Below are positions 1 through 12,165 of a stretch of 64,000 nt of DNA, piece after piece. The notes under the pieces are model-generated. The model made no database searches, was not told the origin of the DNA, and was given only the letters and a program-made list of their open reading frames with translations. Where the stretch lies: assembly GCF_027744825.2 (NCBI RefSeq), contig NC_071343.1, positions 9,756,866-9,820,865 on the forward strand, read 5' to 3'. The stretch is from Synchiropus splendidus (Eukaryota > Chordata > Actinopteri > Syngnathiformes > Callionymidae). Both the position numbers and the translations under genes were made by a program. Position 1 is the first letter of the stretch. Each line of letters starts with the position of its first letter.

Positions 1-1687
1 CAACGAGACTCTGTATTTGAGTTGGATAAACATGTATCACAGTGTCACAGGATCTCATGCACGGGATGTAATATCAAAACAAATACAGCAGTGGGTGAAC
101 TTTGAGAGAGTGTCGGTGTGGGAGTTTGAGGCTGCTTGACATTTCCGATCGCGATGTGGGTGAGTGAATACTCGGTGTTGCACAGGACAGTGTCTCCTTG
201 TGTCGGTTGAATGTCAGGTCAGTAACAAACCGATGTCCTCACTGTGGCGTTATTTTGTACCAGACACACACACACTAATGTCACTCGCAAGTGTTTGAAC
301 ACTTCGAACCCTCATTGTAATCTGACGCGATGAATGACTGAAACCTACAAGAACTGGAACTGGAGTCATCATTTCTAGTCCCTTCGTGGTAGAGACTTTA
401 TTCATCATGCAGAGATGTGATGGAGAGTCATTTGTGGATGTGAACTAACAGCGATGTTTCTGCCCTGACAAATGGTTCACTGCATCCTAATTTATCAGAG
501 AACTCACATGACTCCATAATGATTCTTACTCATTACCTCAGAGGGAGAGAGAGACAGATTTGTCCGCTCTCTTAATCGCACGTTGGAGTGAGACTCTGCA
601 ACTCAAGTGCTGATCAAATACAAACCACTTCAGACTTGGATGAAGACACAAGTAGCTGCGAGTTGCATAGAGCTACACCTATTGCTTTGAGGTAGCTTTT
701 AACTTTCACCTGTACTGGCACCTTGTAGTTCCTTTAGTTCCACCCTGCCCGCACTCTCTTCTTCACCAATAGGAGAGAGTTCCTTCTCTGACCAGGATTA
801 GGGTCTAAAACTAGATCAAAAATCCAAGTACATAAAAAAAGGTTTTCAAGTGACAAGGCTCAGGGAATTGTGCCCGCATTTATAGAAGGGAAGAATCTTG
901 TTTCTGATGAGAGTTTTGAAACTATTGTTTGCTTCCTGAACAAATAAATGACTCTAAAATGTACCATTTTGTGGTTTGCACTAAAATTCATTGAACGGTG
1001 ACCTCTCGGACGACCTCCGATGATCCAGCTTGAATAATTCACGACACCAAATGAGCAAAGATTCCTGCTGAGGTTTAATGAATTAATCTGACGGGTTATA
1101 ACAAAGTGGGTTTTCACGCGTAGATGGCTTCTCGGGACTCATTTGCAGAGGTGAGCGCCGCCAAATTGAGGTCAAGAAACAGGTAGAGATGTTATCGCTC
1201 CATTCATCCCCATTTTAATTAACAGAAAAGCAAAAAGAAAAAGTCAGTAAAACATTCTCGCTGCAGATTCTTGCTGCTGGAATGAAAAAAAAAAGTTTCA
1301 ATTTTAATGTTCATTAGGTGCAATGATGTTTAGGTGATAAAATTTAATTTGGTGATGGGATAGCCTTTCAAATGAGACAAAAAAAAAGTTAATAGCATTT
1401 GGGGATCGCTTATCTTAAGCGTAATTACGGTATTATTTCAAAATAAAAAGGCTTTTTTTGGTTCATTTAATTTAATACTTTCATTTGGGTTCTGGAGAAC
1501 TTTCACCGGTGTTTACTCGATTGTTGGTGGATAAAGTTATGTCTACTGACCCATGTTGGTTATATGATGGTGGCATGTGTTAAACAAAGGTGAGGAACTC
1601 TTTTGACAGCTCAGTATCAAGTCACATACATATTTGGTCATTCATTTCACACGCCCACTCGCGCCCCTACGGTAGTTATGGACTGTG
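1..1687. other. Intergenic, no gene recognised
   Basis: Both strands hold only short ORFs with no recognisable domain and no convincing splice structure. An 85-codon minus ORF near 860-1117 has no family resemblance I can name. Confidence 0.6.
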
Positions 1688-1834
1688 TACACTAGATGGC
1701 ACTCTATCCACTGTAATCTTTGGAATTGAACTACCATTTCAATAAAAGGTCACCTCATTTTAAGGCAACAGTGCCACCTAGTGAGCGCTAAAAATGTGGT
1801 CACTGTTTCATGAAACCTCACTGGCCCATCACTA
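1688..1834. repeat. Foldback repeat copy 1 (left arm shortened)
   Basis: One member of a family found at least seven times in this window. The right arm is the inverted form of the sequence at the left end of other copies and ends in GCCCATCACTA. The left arm is trimmed and starts near a CACTAGATGGCAC core (1690-1702). An unpaired centre separates the two arms. A non-autonomous hairpin-like element is inferred; no transposase is present. Confidence 0.6.
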
Positions 1835-1842
1835 CCTTACAG

Positions 1843-2330
1843 CAGCGGTCTCCAACCATTTTATCAGTGCAGACCGGCCTACTCTTGACCATTTGAACGT
1901 GGCCCGGAGGGTATGAAGTTGCCAACTTTGAACCGTCAGACAAGGCCTCTGCATGTTTGTGTGCTTGGCATGTGGGAATCACCAACCATGTTCCATAATT
2001 CAAGTACGACTCCTGCTATTGTCTGCTAAAAACGTTCTTCTTCATGGAAGTCGTGGGCTCTTCTCCTGTCTCTTCACTTTTCCTCTTCACAATGAAACTT
2101 TCCAAAGACGGCTGTTTCTGACTCATTTTGCGAGCTTGTGGGTTACATTTTGGCTCTCAAGTGACCCAGGCTTAACTAAAAGAATCCGGTCATTTTTCAA
2201 AATAAAAGGTTTTTCAAAATAAAAGATTCAAACTCAGATAATACATAAAATGAATTACTTCTTGTGCGGCCCGGTACCAATTAATCCATGGACCGGTACC
2301 GGTCCCCGGCCCAGGGGTTGGAGACCACTG
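1843..2330. mobile_element. hAT-type non-autonomous DNA transposon
   Basis: The ends are inverted repeats: CAGCGGTCTCCAACC on the left and GGTTGGAGACCACTG on the right (14 of 15 bases pair). An exact 8-bp duplication, CCTTACAG, flanks the element at 1835-1842 and 2331-2338. An 8-bp target duplication with CAG-type ends is the signature of hAT elements. The interior (488 bp in all) has no intact transposase, so it would depend on a transposase supplied elsewhere. It landed immediately beside foldback repeat copy 1. Confidence 0.85.
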
Positions 2331-2586
2331 CCTTACAGGAATCGAAGAATGAAGGGAAAACTTCTATATTATGTGCTGACAGTGTCAAAAAAAAAAAGCA
2401 GGTAACAATGTAAATGCTGTGTCGGTATTGAACTGGTACTGAACATTGGTTTTTGTGACAACCCTAGTAGAGAGAAAATCCCCTCTATGAACAGTATTCT
2501 ACTTCACAGACAAGGTAACCATCCAAATATGTTGAATTTTTATTTATTTATTTTTGTACCGCCATTGTGATGTCCTGAGAGAAAAG

Positions 2587-2668
2587 TAGTGATGTGCAGG
2601 TGAGGCTTCACGAAACAGTGCCCTCATTTCCAGAGCCCACTAAATGGTGCTCACAGCTAAAAATAAAT
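2587..2668. repeat. Foldback repeat copy 2 (one arm)
   Basis: It begins TAGTGATG and continues with the GTGAGGCTTCACGAAACAG stretch and the CCACTAAATGG core shared by the family. Only the left arm is recognisable; the centre and right arm are missing or too diverged. Confidence 0.55.
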
Positions 2669-3314
2669 ATTTGTATCTACGCAACAATATCAATGAAAAC
2701 CTCACATCATTTTTCCACCGTGGACAACTAAATGTTTCTCCTGTTTTGTGGATGTTAACACAAGAGTTCTGATACATTCCCCATTAGACGCATACTTTTC
2801 ATTATTTTGTGAAACTTCATCCCCAGTTCTTGCTGCAAGACACATTCATCTCTTCCCACACAACAGTTATGGTCAGTCAGCTGAACTCATCATCATCATC
2901 GTGATGATGGTCCCTTCAGGGGCTCATTACTGCACACATACGTTCCTCCGCTGCTATGGAACACAGTGATCAGACTGTGGTGGTCAAAGGTCAGCGTAAC
3001 CAAAAAATCCAAACATTTCTGGCAGTCTGGGTGTTTGCTGACACTTTTGATGAAGAAGAATGCTTCATGACATCATTGTGTATTCAGGAGGACGGGGCCA
3101 GTGCACATTAACCGTGGAGTGGTGGGTGGAATTTCTTCATATCCTGATGTGGTCAATGCTCTTAATACAAGAACTAAGGACTGGTAAAACTGGACACAAA
3201 TATGTACTTTTACCCTTCATCCATTTTAATCGAGGACAATTCATGTTTATTAAAATTCAAAATTTACATGGTGACGTGAGTCAGCCAGTGGCTGCTTGAA
3301 GCAAAACAGGAAAA
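2669..3314. other. Intergenic, no gene recognised
   Basis: Only short ORFs (73 and 79 codons) without domain features. Nothing else is seen apart from ordinary AT-rich sequence. Confidence 0.5.
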
Positions 3315-4160
3315 TAGAATAGAATAGAATAGCCTTTATTGTCCTTGTACAGTGTACAATGAGATTTGAGCGCTACTCCCTTGGTGCAAACAATGTAAAA
3401 AAAGAATATATCAAAACAATCAAGCATGCAGAAAAGAACAAATAGGAACTAATAAATACTATACACAAGTAGCAGCAGTAAAAGAGTAGAGAGAGAGAGA
3501 AAGTGGCAGTTATCTGGATGTAAACTTGAATGATTTGTTATTACATATTGTTATTTCTTTATTGCACTATGATCAATATGGTCAGTAATACATGAAAAAC
3601 TGGAGACTGTTTTATCTGGTTTTGTTGTTTTTGTTCACTACTGAGATAGCTTTCGGGAAGAAGCTATCTCTGAGTCTATTAGTCCTGGTTTTGTGTGTTC
3701 GACCTGCGACCGTCTGCCTGACAGTAGCAGGTCGAACAGAGAGTTACTGGGGTGGGTGGAGTCCTTGATGATGTTGCCGGCTCTGCTACGGTAGCGGGTG
3801 TTGGCGATGTCCTCCAGGCTGGGCAGAGAGCAGCCAGTGATCTTCTGGGCTGTGTTGATGACTCTCTGCAGAGTTTTCCTGTCTGCACCCTGCGTACCAC
3901 GCTGTGATGCAGTCCCTTAGGAGGCTCTCTATGGCGGCTCTGTAGAAGGTGACCAGCAGCCTCTCCTCCAGGTTGTTTCTTCTGAGCACCCTCAGGAAGT
4001 GGAGACGTTGCTGAGCCTTCTTCACCACCACTGTGGTGACCAGGAGAGCTCATCAGAGACCTGCACGCCCAGGAACCTCATGTAGTGGACCCTCTCCACA
4101 CAGTCACCGTGGATGTGGAGAGGGGCTGAGTCCGCTCTGCCCTTCCTGAAGTCCAGGATG
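3315..4160 (-). mobile_element. L2-like LINE fragment, 5'-truncated
   Basis: Read on the minus strand, the frames at 3679-4282 give the C-terminal part of a non-LTR reverse transcriptase ORF, including KKAQQRLHFLRVLRRNN and LLVTFYRAAIESLLRDCITAW, as in fish L2/Maui-type LINEs. The frame is broken into at least two. At the low-coordinate end is the 3' tail: an AGAAT pentamer repeat, then the usual CCTTTATTGTCCTTGTACAG segment. AGGAAAA occurs at both borders (3308-3314 and 4161-4167) and may be the target-site duplication. The clade name is from memory of the protein; a Rex1-type assignment is the main alternative. Confidence 0.7.
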
Positions 4161-6058
4161 AGGAAAAGATGACTTTGCACAGTTGTTGGATCAATTTTCT
4201 TCTGCTTTAGCAAACTGAGTGGACTGGACTGTAAGTTGATAGAAAGTGAGCATGGTTCAGGAAATCCAATCCTCAAAGACATAAGTTGCTCGAACTGCTA
4301 ACCAAGTGTAAGCTGGTCGCCACAGTAGCACATACAGGACCCCAGTCACACTTCTGTCTGACACTATAAAGACGTTTTGACTCATAATCCAAAGTAATCT
4401 TCCCAGATAACTTTCATTGAGCTTCGTACTAGTTTGAGTTATGTGAAAGTCACTTCAAGTCGTTAAATGACTTTAACTAAAGTAATTAATCTTGACTCTA
4501 AACTCAAATAACTATTGATATTTATCAATAGCTGAGTATCTTTTTTCGTTACTGATCAAATCTCACACAACTATGGCTGTGCTCCACATCAAAATAACAT
4601 TGTTAGTGTTTATGTTAATTAAGCTACACTTACTTAAAATGTACAAATACGTTCGTCTTGCTGAAAAACAAGGACTACAAAAATGGTCGATGCTACACAC
4701 CTCCACAATAACACAATCCTTTTCAAATTTGTCGCGACTCCGGTCATGTTTCAACTCACCAAAATACGAAGCATTTACAGCAGATGAATCCATTTAAATA
4801 TATGTATGTAAACAATAAACCATGTGACAACTCTGCTGTAAATTCTGCTGTTTTCTGTAAAAGTTTTTTTTAACAAATCATATTTATCAGTTTCTTAATT
4901 CCAAGTATTCATTTTGGCAACTGAAGTCCCATAAGTTGACAGTCGATTGTTAGATTCAGGTTTGAATACTGCCACCAAGGAGATTATGGTTTCGCCAGTG
5001 TTGGACAATGAGACAAACAATGGGTTCAAAATCACTTGGAAAGTTATCGACAGATTTGGATTAGATTTTTAGTAAAAATGGAAAATAGGACTTATTCAGT
5101 TTTGGGAGTGATCTGGATCTTTTTGGCATTTGTTCCTTGATTATTTATTTATTTTTATGGATACTCTGAGGGAGATTGTGTTGTGGCTGGACTGAAGCTG
5201 CTCGGAGGAGATTTGCGCTCTCTGTGTGCTTATCTAGTTTACATATAGATACATTTAACTGTTAATCAATTTTCACTTTCTGAGGTTAAAAACCACAAAA
5301 AGGATTTGAACCGAAAAAGATTCACAGATTGATCGACTCGGACAAATAAAGATTCAGGGATTTGTTTACATCCCTGCAGCAGCTGGCGGCGGATCAATCC
5401 CTCAAATCGATCCCATCTCACTTTGTGCCCAGCGCACTCTTGCATGAAAAACACCCTGCAGAAATAAGGCCGCTTATTCCAAAAGTTAAGTCTAACATGC
5501 AGACATTTGAGATTCCTCCTCAGATTTGTAAGCGCTGAGGCTCCCCAAAAACTTGACTGACAAAACCCCCATCACCTCAAAGATGCAGAACATTCAGCGG
5601 AGACAACACAAACACCTGCCAGAGAGAGTGATGAAAATCTCAGTCAGACTGGAGACCAGAGGCAAGAGGTGTAAACACACAAAAACAACGTGCTGCTCTC
5701 CACACCAGAGTTCGTATTTATAAGAGCAGCGCGACGAGAAGATCCACACAACATTCACGCTGTGTTGACTTTAGCTTCAGGCTGATGTCAGGGAAAATGC
5801 AGAAAAAGAAACGTAGGCAACATGATAATAAATACATGAAACCGTCCGCTGCTACACAGGCGGATATTCAGAGACCTCAAATAATGCACATCTTTATACA
5901 CTGTTACAGACCAGCTGCAACAGAACACGAATTGGACACTGTATTGTCTTGTTCAGACGTTGAGGTTTCGTTTCAAAATGTATATTCCTTTATTTTATTA
6001 AGGGCTTAGCTTTATATTATATATATTTATAATCTGACACATGGGAAGAGTTGAATGT

Positions 6059-6062
<4 letters not shown>
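4161..6062. other. Intergenic, no gene recognised
   Basis: No ORF longer than about 90 codons and no domain. A TATTTATAAG motif near 5714, followed by short ORFs, is promoter-like, but no supported transcript follows. Confidence 0.5.
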
Positions 6063-6138
<76 letters not shown>

Positions 6139-6169
6139 ACACTTCCTGTTTTATTTTGATAAAGTATTG

Positions 6170-6226
<57 letters not shown>
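6063..6226. repeat. Two (TA)n microsatellites around a 45-bp island
   Basis: Pure TA runs at about 6063-6132 and 6172-6226 flank a short unique island. Bases 6140-6173 of the island are identical to 6441-6474, the start of a dispersed-repeat-like segment downstream. Confidence 0.9.
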
Positions 6227-6231
<5 letters not shown>

Positions 6232-6440
6232 ATCCAAAATGGCCTTCTTGATCAAAACGCAATGCATGGAAACACCGGCAAAGACTATAAAAATGGCTTG
6301 CCCTGCAGTTTACTCGATTAATAGGATAGTTTCAATATAGAAAGACAAGGCTGGACTCAAAATCCGTCCTCATGTGTTTGATCCAGAGTCGGACGGACAT
6401 TTGCAAGATGATTTGAACTTCCCGTTGTCTTGTTCTCGTC

Positions 6441-6855
6441 CACTTCCTGTTTTATTTTGATAAAGTATTGTCATGTCTTCCTGTGTGCATTTTGCCTGTC
6501 TGCCCTCAGTCCTGTGATTTATTGTACCTGGTGTCTTGCGCTTGTTCCCCTTATCTGCCCTTCTGTTTCTGTGTTCATTGGCCGTTTGTACAGTCTGTGT
6601 TTTACGTTATGTCAAGTCTAGCCAAGTCTTCATCAAGCCAAGTCCACGTACGTTATCAGTCAAGTTCAGTTTTGTTATCCCTCCTAGCCAAACGCTTTTT
6701 GTTGGCGTTTCCGCGGAGTTTCAGTTGCACTGACTTTTATCATCGCCCTCCTTTTGTGGCTCTCCCTATGTTCATCATTTTTTCAGGATTAAACTTTGGT
6801 TGAACTCTTGCTCCGTCTCTTGCGTTTGGGTCTTTGCATTGACAGTTCTGTAGCA
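6441..6855. repeat. Unclassified dispersed-repeat-like segment
   Basis: A pyrimidine-rich block with a style often seen in fish non-autonomous repeats. It includes repeated AAGTC/CAAGTC motifs near 6610-6665. Its first 34 bases are duplicated exactly at 6140-6173. No coding domain is visible; the 111-codon ORF inside it is low-complexity. Class unknown. Confidence 0.35.
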
Positions 6856-7195
6856 CAAGATTATGACTCAGAGGATGAAGTCTTTTTCTTTTCAAGTCAA
6901 CTGTAAAACCCATTTATTATATAGGTATATTATGTCTTCAGAGCAAGTTAGTGATATCCTTGTTTATCCTTGTTTACTTAACCAATGTATCAAATTAAAC
7001 ACCTTTTAGCCACACTGGTGACATTTGCTCACACTTTGACGTTAAAATACAGGATGACTTGTTGGGTTTGCTCTGAGATTGAGCCTCAGTTTGAAAACCT
7101 TTAATGTGCTAATACTCATGAAACTGTCTGTTTAAAGCTTTAGCAGCTTTAGGGAAAGGCAAATAGTTTAATATGTTCGACTCCAACACTTCCTC

Positions 7196-7452
7196 ACTCC
7201 CATGGCGAAATATAGTCACGTTGGGAAAGTAGACCTTTACGTACCTATACTGAGGCTGGAGCCTTCAGCATGGTGTGTTGATGCATTAGATTTTCAGTTG
7301 AAGCACACGTTCTGCCTTCCAAGTCATATCCTTGGCGTAGTGAGCAGCGCAGCACATAAAAGAAAGATGGCGGTTGGTTTAGGTAAGTCATGGAATGGCC
7401 CCACTTCAGGACACAAAAGTCCACTTTACCAAGTGGAGATGGGTTGAGCTCA
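7196..7452. repeat. CTCACTCCCATGG-type foldback repeat, copy A
   Basis: It opens with CTCACTCCCATGGCG followed by a GTTGGGAAAGT block. It closes with AAAAGTCCACTTTACC and a degraded inverted form of the opening. It shares the CACATAAAAGAAAGATGG internal block with copy C near 59870. Two further copies lie at 16801 and 59817. No transposase; family unknown to me. Confidence 0.55.
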
Positions 7453-8082
7453 AACACACTTCTTCTCACACTTGTTAATGTTAGAAAGTCGCTCCATGAA
7501 GTCAGTAAGTGGTGCAGCTTCCTGTATATAACATGGTGTGTCATCGATCACATGAGGCTTTTAAGAACGAGCTTCTGTGACATCAGTTCTAAATATTGAG
7601 TAAGAAACAGAGCAGTTTGCGTAGGCCCTATATTTGTTCTTTTTGAAGGTACATTTCTCTGAATGAGATTGACGTCATTCTTTCACACCTTAGTATCTGG
7701 TACGGTGCCACTTCATCGTGCTAACAGAAATGCATATGAGGGTGCCTTTGAAGTGAGCAAATAGTTTTGTTTTAATGCCAGTATCCACATCTCCAGCGCC
7801 CACAGACCACATGAAATAACAGCCTTCAGTGAGACACATGCTCAAGGCAACAGACGCCTTCAGGGTTCACAAAACTCAGAGGATGTAGTTGCGGCAGGCG
7901 GAATATAATACATTCACAGAACTAACTTACCATTTATAAGATTATTATTGCATCCTACAGAGGGCCACATTATTCATACTAGCATGTTTATTATCACCCA
8001 GCAACACTCAAGAATTGTGTTTATATTATGTTAAAAGAATATAAAAACTACTCAATAAATACACATTTTGTGTGCACTGTAA
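7453..8082. other. Intergenic, no gene recognised
   Basis: Short shadow ORFs only; no repeat ends or domains recognised. Confidence 0.5.
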
Positions 8083-9099
8083 AATTCTGGCCACGTTCAC
8101 CTTCACCTTTACCTTCACCTTCTTCTGCTGCTTATCCGGGGTCGGGTCGCGGAGGCAGCATTCGGAGCAAGGAAGCCCAAACTTCCCAATCCGCACAAAC
8201 CTCCTCCAGCTCCTCCCGGGGGATCGCGAGGCGTTCCCAGGCCAGACCGGAGACATAATCTCTCCAGCGAGTCCTGAGTCTTCCCCGGGGTCTCCTCCCG
8301 GTAGGACATGCCCGGAACACCTCCCCAGGGAGGCGTCCAGGGGGCATCCGGATCAGATGCCCGAGCCACCTCAGCTGGTTCCTCTGGATGTGGAGGAGCA
8401 GCGGCTCCACCCCGAGCTCCTCCCGGATGACCGAACTCCTCACCCTATCTCTAAGGGTGCGCCCAGCCACCCTGCGGAGGAAACTCATCTCAGCCGCTTG
8501 TATCCGCGATCTCATCCTTTCGGTCACTACCCAAAGCTCGTGACCATAGGTGAGGGTGGGAACGTAGATCGATCGGTAAATCGAGAGCTTCGTCTTGTGA
8601 CTCAGCTCCCTCTTCACCACGACGGTCCGATACAGAGACCGCATCACTGCTGCCGCTGCACCAACCTGTCTATCAATCTCACGCTCACTTGAGAACAAGA
8701 CCCCGAGATACTTAAACTCCAACACTTGGGGCAAGAACTCTCCACCAACCCGGAGAGAGCAAACCACCTTATTCCAGTCGAGAACCATGGCCTCAGACTT
8801 GGAGGTGCTCATCCTCATCCCGGCCGCTTCACACTCGGCTGCAAACTGCCCCAGAGCATGCTGAAGGTCCCGGTCCGATGAGGCCAGCAGAACAACATCA
8901 TATGCAAATAGCAGAGATGAAATTCTGTGGTTCCCGAACTGGATCCCTTCCGACCCCTCCCTCCTGCGGACCCACCACCCGCAGAGGGAGTCATAGGGGT
9001 CGGGTGCAAGGAGGACTAGGTGACAGTCGAGGGCGGGGGACCCGACAACCTGGTTCGTGTGGACATTCTCTGGCTTTTGGAACATGGAATTCTGGCCAC
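8083..9099 (-). mobile_element. Rex3/RTE-like LINE, 5'-truncated, with target duplication
   Basis: The minus-strand frame at 8132-9085 (317 codons) encodes the C-terminal half of a reverse transcriptase. Fingerprints are SLLFAYDVVLLAS (catalytic motif, with the usual first Asp replaced by Tyr), FKYLGVLFSSE, YVPTLTYGHELW, AAEMSFLRRVAG and RRPRGRLRTRWRDYVS. The 3' end carries a GGTGAA-type tandem tail (8096-8125). An exact 12-bp duplication, AATTCTGGCCAC, is at 8083-8094 and 9088-9099, so the insert is 8095-9087. The lost catalytic residue and missing 5' half mean it cannot encode a working enzyme. Naming it Rex3 is from memory. Confidence 0.85.
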
Positions 9100-11051
9100 C
9101 TTATTTACATGTTTTGGTCATAGTTTATTGGTTTATTCAGTATGTGCCAATAAGAACAGCGTTCTTATGGATTACTGGTAGGAGTCTCATGTTTCTGTCC
9201 ATTATTATTATCCTTATTTTTATTGATCCCTTTCTGATCCTGGTTTTGACCTCCGTTTGGGGTTTAACAGCCAAGTCATTCAGGAACTTGACAAAATCCT
9301 AAACTTTAATAGATCCACGTGGACGGGTGCAGCATTTAAATGAGCCAGCACTTTGATGAGGTAACCTGCTTAAAAGGCTGTAAAATAATCCTCTTAAGAG
9401 AGGAACATCCAGCGTTCATAAGCTGGCAGTCGCTCACCGTTTCTCTTTGTATTAATGTTCCTGTAATTAAAGTAATCGGGTTTCAGGTGCGCTGCGTCTT
9501 ATGAAGGGTTTGTCACTTGTGTTCCTCCAGACAAATGACTGAGTTGAATAACATCGCTCCCAGTGATAATGGTCCACACAAACTCAGAGGTGTGTTTACA
9601 CACTGAACATCTGCATGTTTGTCATCACTTTTGCCGGATGAGCTTGAGATTCAGTTCAATTAGGCGCGTCACTTTTGTTCATTTGCACGATGAATGAGAG
9701 TCAGCCGTCATGAAGCTCAAACACAAACATTCCCTTCCAAAACTGGCTCGACCTATTAATCCATCAGTCCGACTGAAAACGTCTGCCCGCTTCGCCTCTC
9801 GCAGATTAACCGCAATGAATTAGCCACGTAGCTTATCATATTCGCCACCATCTGAACGGTGACAAACAGCCGCAGACGCAGCTTTCCACTTTTAATGAGA
9901 GGTTATGCCGGCTGCTCCGCCGGCTAAACATCAACATGCAGAAAACAGCATCCTGCAGTCATTTGTATCAACTGAATGGCACCATTAACAGCATCGCTGA
10001 GATATTGGCTCGCTGTCAAGACCGCTGGTGACATCATGAAAACCTCTTTCAGCTATTTATTCATCAGTGTACAATTGCACATCAACATTGCAAACACTCA
10101 CTCATCACATCGGTCCAATGACACCACATTTACATTCGAGCACTGCAGTGTTTTCGGTGACGGCACTCACTGTCTGAGGCCAGCAGTGGAGGCGGTGTCT
10201 TAGTGGCGTGAAGCTCATTTGTCCGGAAAAAGGCCCCGGGTTCCGACAGTGAGAAAAAAGGTTTTGCCTTATAATCTGAAAATTACGATTCTCAATCAGC
10301 TTTATTCAACAGAACTGCTGAGAAATTCGACTGTTGAAGATGAGAAAATACATGATTTAAAAGTGGACACAAGCCTGGAAGCAACTGCAAGGATCAATCC
10401 TAACCGATAACTCAAGCTCCCTTGTGCGTCATTCACATGGCTTGTTCTCTTAAGGAGCTCTGAAAATGCTTGAAATATTAAATCAGAGTTCATGATGGCC
10501 TCACTTCGTGATAATTCAGGTGAAAATTGAGGACAAAATAGGGGGAAACGACACATATTGGGACGGTTTATTCTCATGATTCTTCTCATGCCAACGCTAT
10601 AAGGCGTTTGCCTTTGACTGGCATTGCTTCTTTCATGTATATAAATAGGGAATATCAGCATGTTTGTAGCGCCTAGTTGGCAAAGGTGTGAAACAAACTT
10701 CCTCACTGATGAAAGCGAATCCCATTAAAGCCTGCCGGGGCTGCAGAGGCGAGCTCGTAAAAATCTACAAATATGGTGGCTGAAAGCAGTCGCGCAGGCT
10801 CTTTTGAAATTCTTAATGGCATGAACAATCTGTTGATGTACACAAGGCTTTATTTAGTTCACTATGTAATCACGGTAAAACAGCGCAGGAAGCATTTACC
10901 AGGTGCTTAGTGGCATTACATTTCACACCTTTATCTCCGGGGAGGTTTGGTGGCTGCAAGGGTTGGAGGATACATTTAAAGAGAGTGGGAGCTTGTTTCC
11001 GCAGCGATTAATGCTGCAGTCTCCCTTATGTTCCCTTAATATTTTATTCCC
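9100..11051. other. Intergenic, no gene recognised
   Basis: Only short ORFs, the longest 134 codons on the minus strand at 10302-10706, without domains, flanking splice signals or codon pattern that would support a gene. Confidence 0.5.
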
Positions 11052-11119
11052 TTATATATATATATATAATTAATTTTTTTTTTTTTTTTTTTTGTGGCGA
11101 CATATTTTTTGGCCAGGCA

Positions 11120-11159
<40 letters not shown>

Positions 11160-11169
11160 TGGCCAGGCA

Positions 11170-11246
<77 letters not shown>
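11052..11246. repeat. Compound (TA)n/poly-T microsatellite with duplicated 50-bp unit
   Basis: A short TA run is followed by about 19 T. Then GGCCAGGCAG plus a TA run occurs twice in tandem (11111-11160 and from 11161). The TA-Tyr-Ile ORFs here are artefacts of the microsatellite. Confidence 0.9.
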
Positions 11247-11252
<6 letters not shown>

Positions 11253-12165
11253 AGTAAGTATAGTAAGTATCTTTCTAAAGTACCATGCAAAAAAATGACC
11301 TGAAGGAATCTTGACACTCAAGGAAGAGCTGACTACTAAATGAGTTTGACCCCATAAATATGCAAAAATCCAAAATGTCGATCATCAAAATGCCATTGGC
11401 GATTTAAGGAGAGTCAAACCTACTCCTCCATGCCCGAATGCCCCGCAGCGATTTTAGACACCATCAAAGGAGGCACCTGTGGTATCAGCCTGATCCATAG
11501 TATTGGATTTGAATCCCACTGCTATTCCTTAAATTCAATTCCAGTCTGGATTATATTAGATTTTTCAGACACCACAAGTCTGAGCAATCCAGTATAGATG
11601 TAAATGTCTGCAGTTCTTTGACTCACGACGACTCCCCTCTTCTTTCAAAAAGTAGAGATGTGCGATTCCAACAGTTCAGTTTTAGGAAGGACTCGAGTTG
11701 TTCTAAAGAATCCTTTCCACAAAATAGCAATTAGATTCCAATGAAATCCATAACTCTGCAGACTCACATCTTGTGCGTACAGGGAACTTGTAATTCAGAA
11801 TTACTCAGCTTCTTTTAACTTTAGCATTAAGCACATTGTGTAGCGCATGGATAAAAATTATGGATCCATTATGAATGAGGCCCTCCAGTTTCCCTTGTTA
11901 ACCTAATTTTCAGCCGGCGTTTCCTAACCCGCCCCGCAAAGACACCGCACTGAGCATTTTTTGTGGTGGGCAGCTTCCTGGCTTTGTTTGCTCTCGCACA
12001 TTTTAATCTTCAGCACTGATTGCTTTCTGGCCGCTGGCCTCACGCAGCCTGGATCCAGGGCTGGACGTTTGTGTCGCTGTCCAAATTCAATCTGGTGGAC
12101 AGATTATGCTAATGTGGCTGCACCAGAACGGGGCAGGGCGCTCCACACTCCAGCTGTTTTGCTTA
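11247..12165. other. Intergenic, no gene recognised
   Basis: No domain, repeat border or plausible exon recognised. Confidence 0.5.

Noticed and set aside
5700..6009. Promoter-like TATA with a 74-codon ORF
   Set aside because: No domain, no conserved start context and no poly(A) logic; not enough for a gene call.
8072..8692. 206-codon plus ORF
   Set aside because: Antisense of the Rex3-like reverse-transcriptase frame.
11036..11321. ORFs of alternating Tyr-Ile
   Set aside because: Pure translation of a TA microsatellite.
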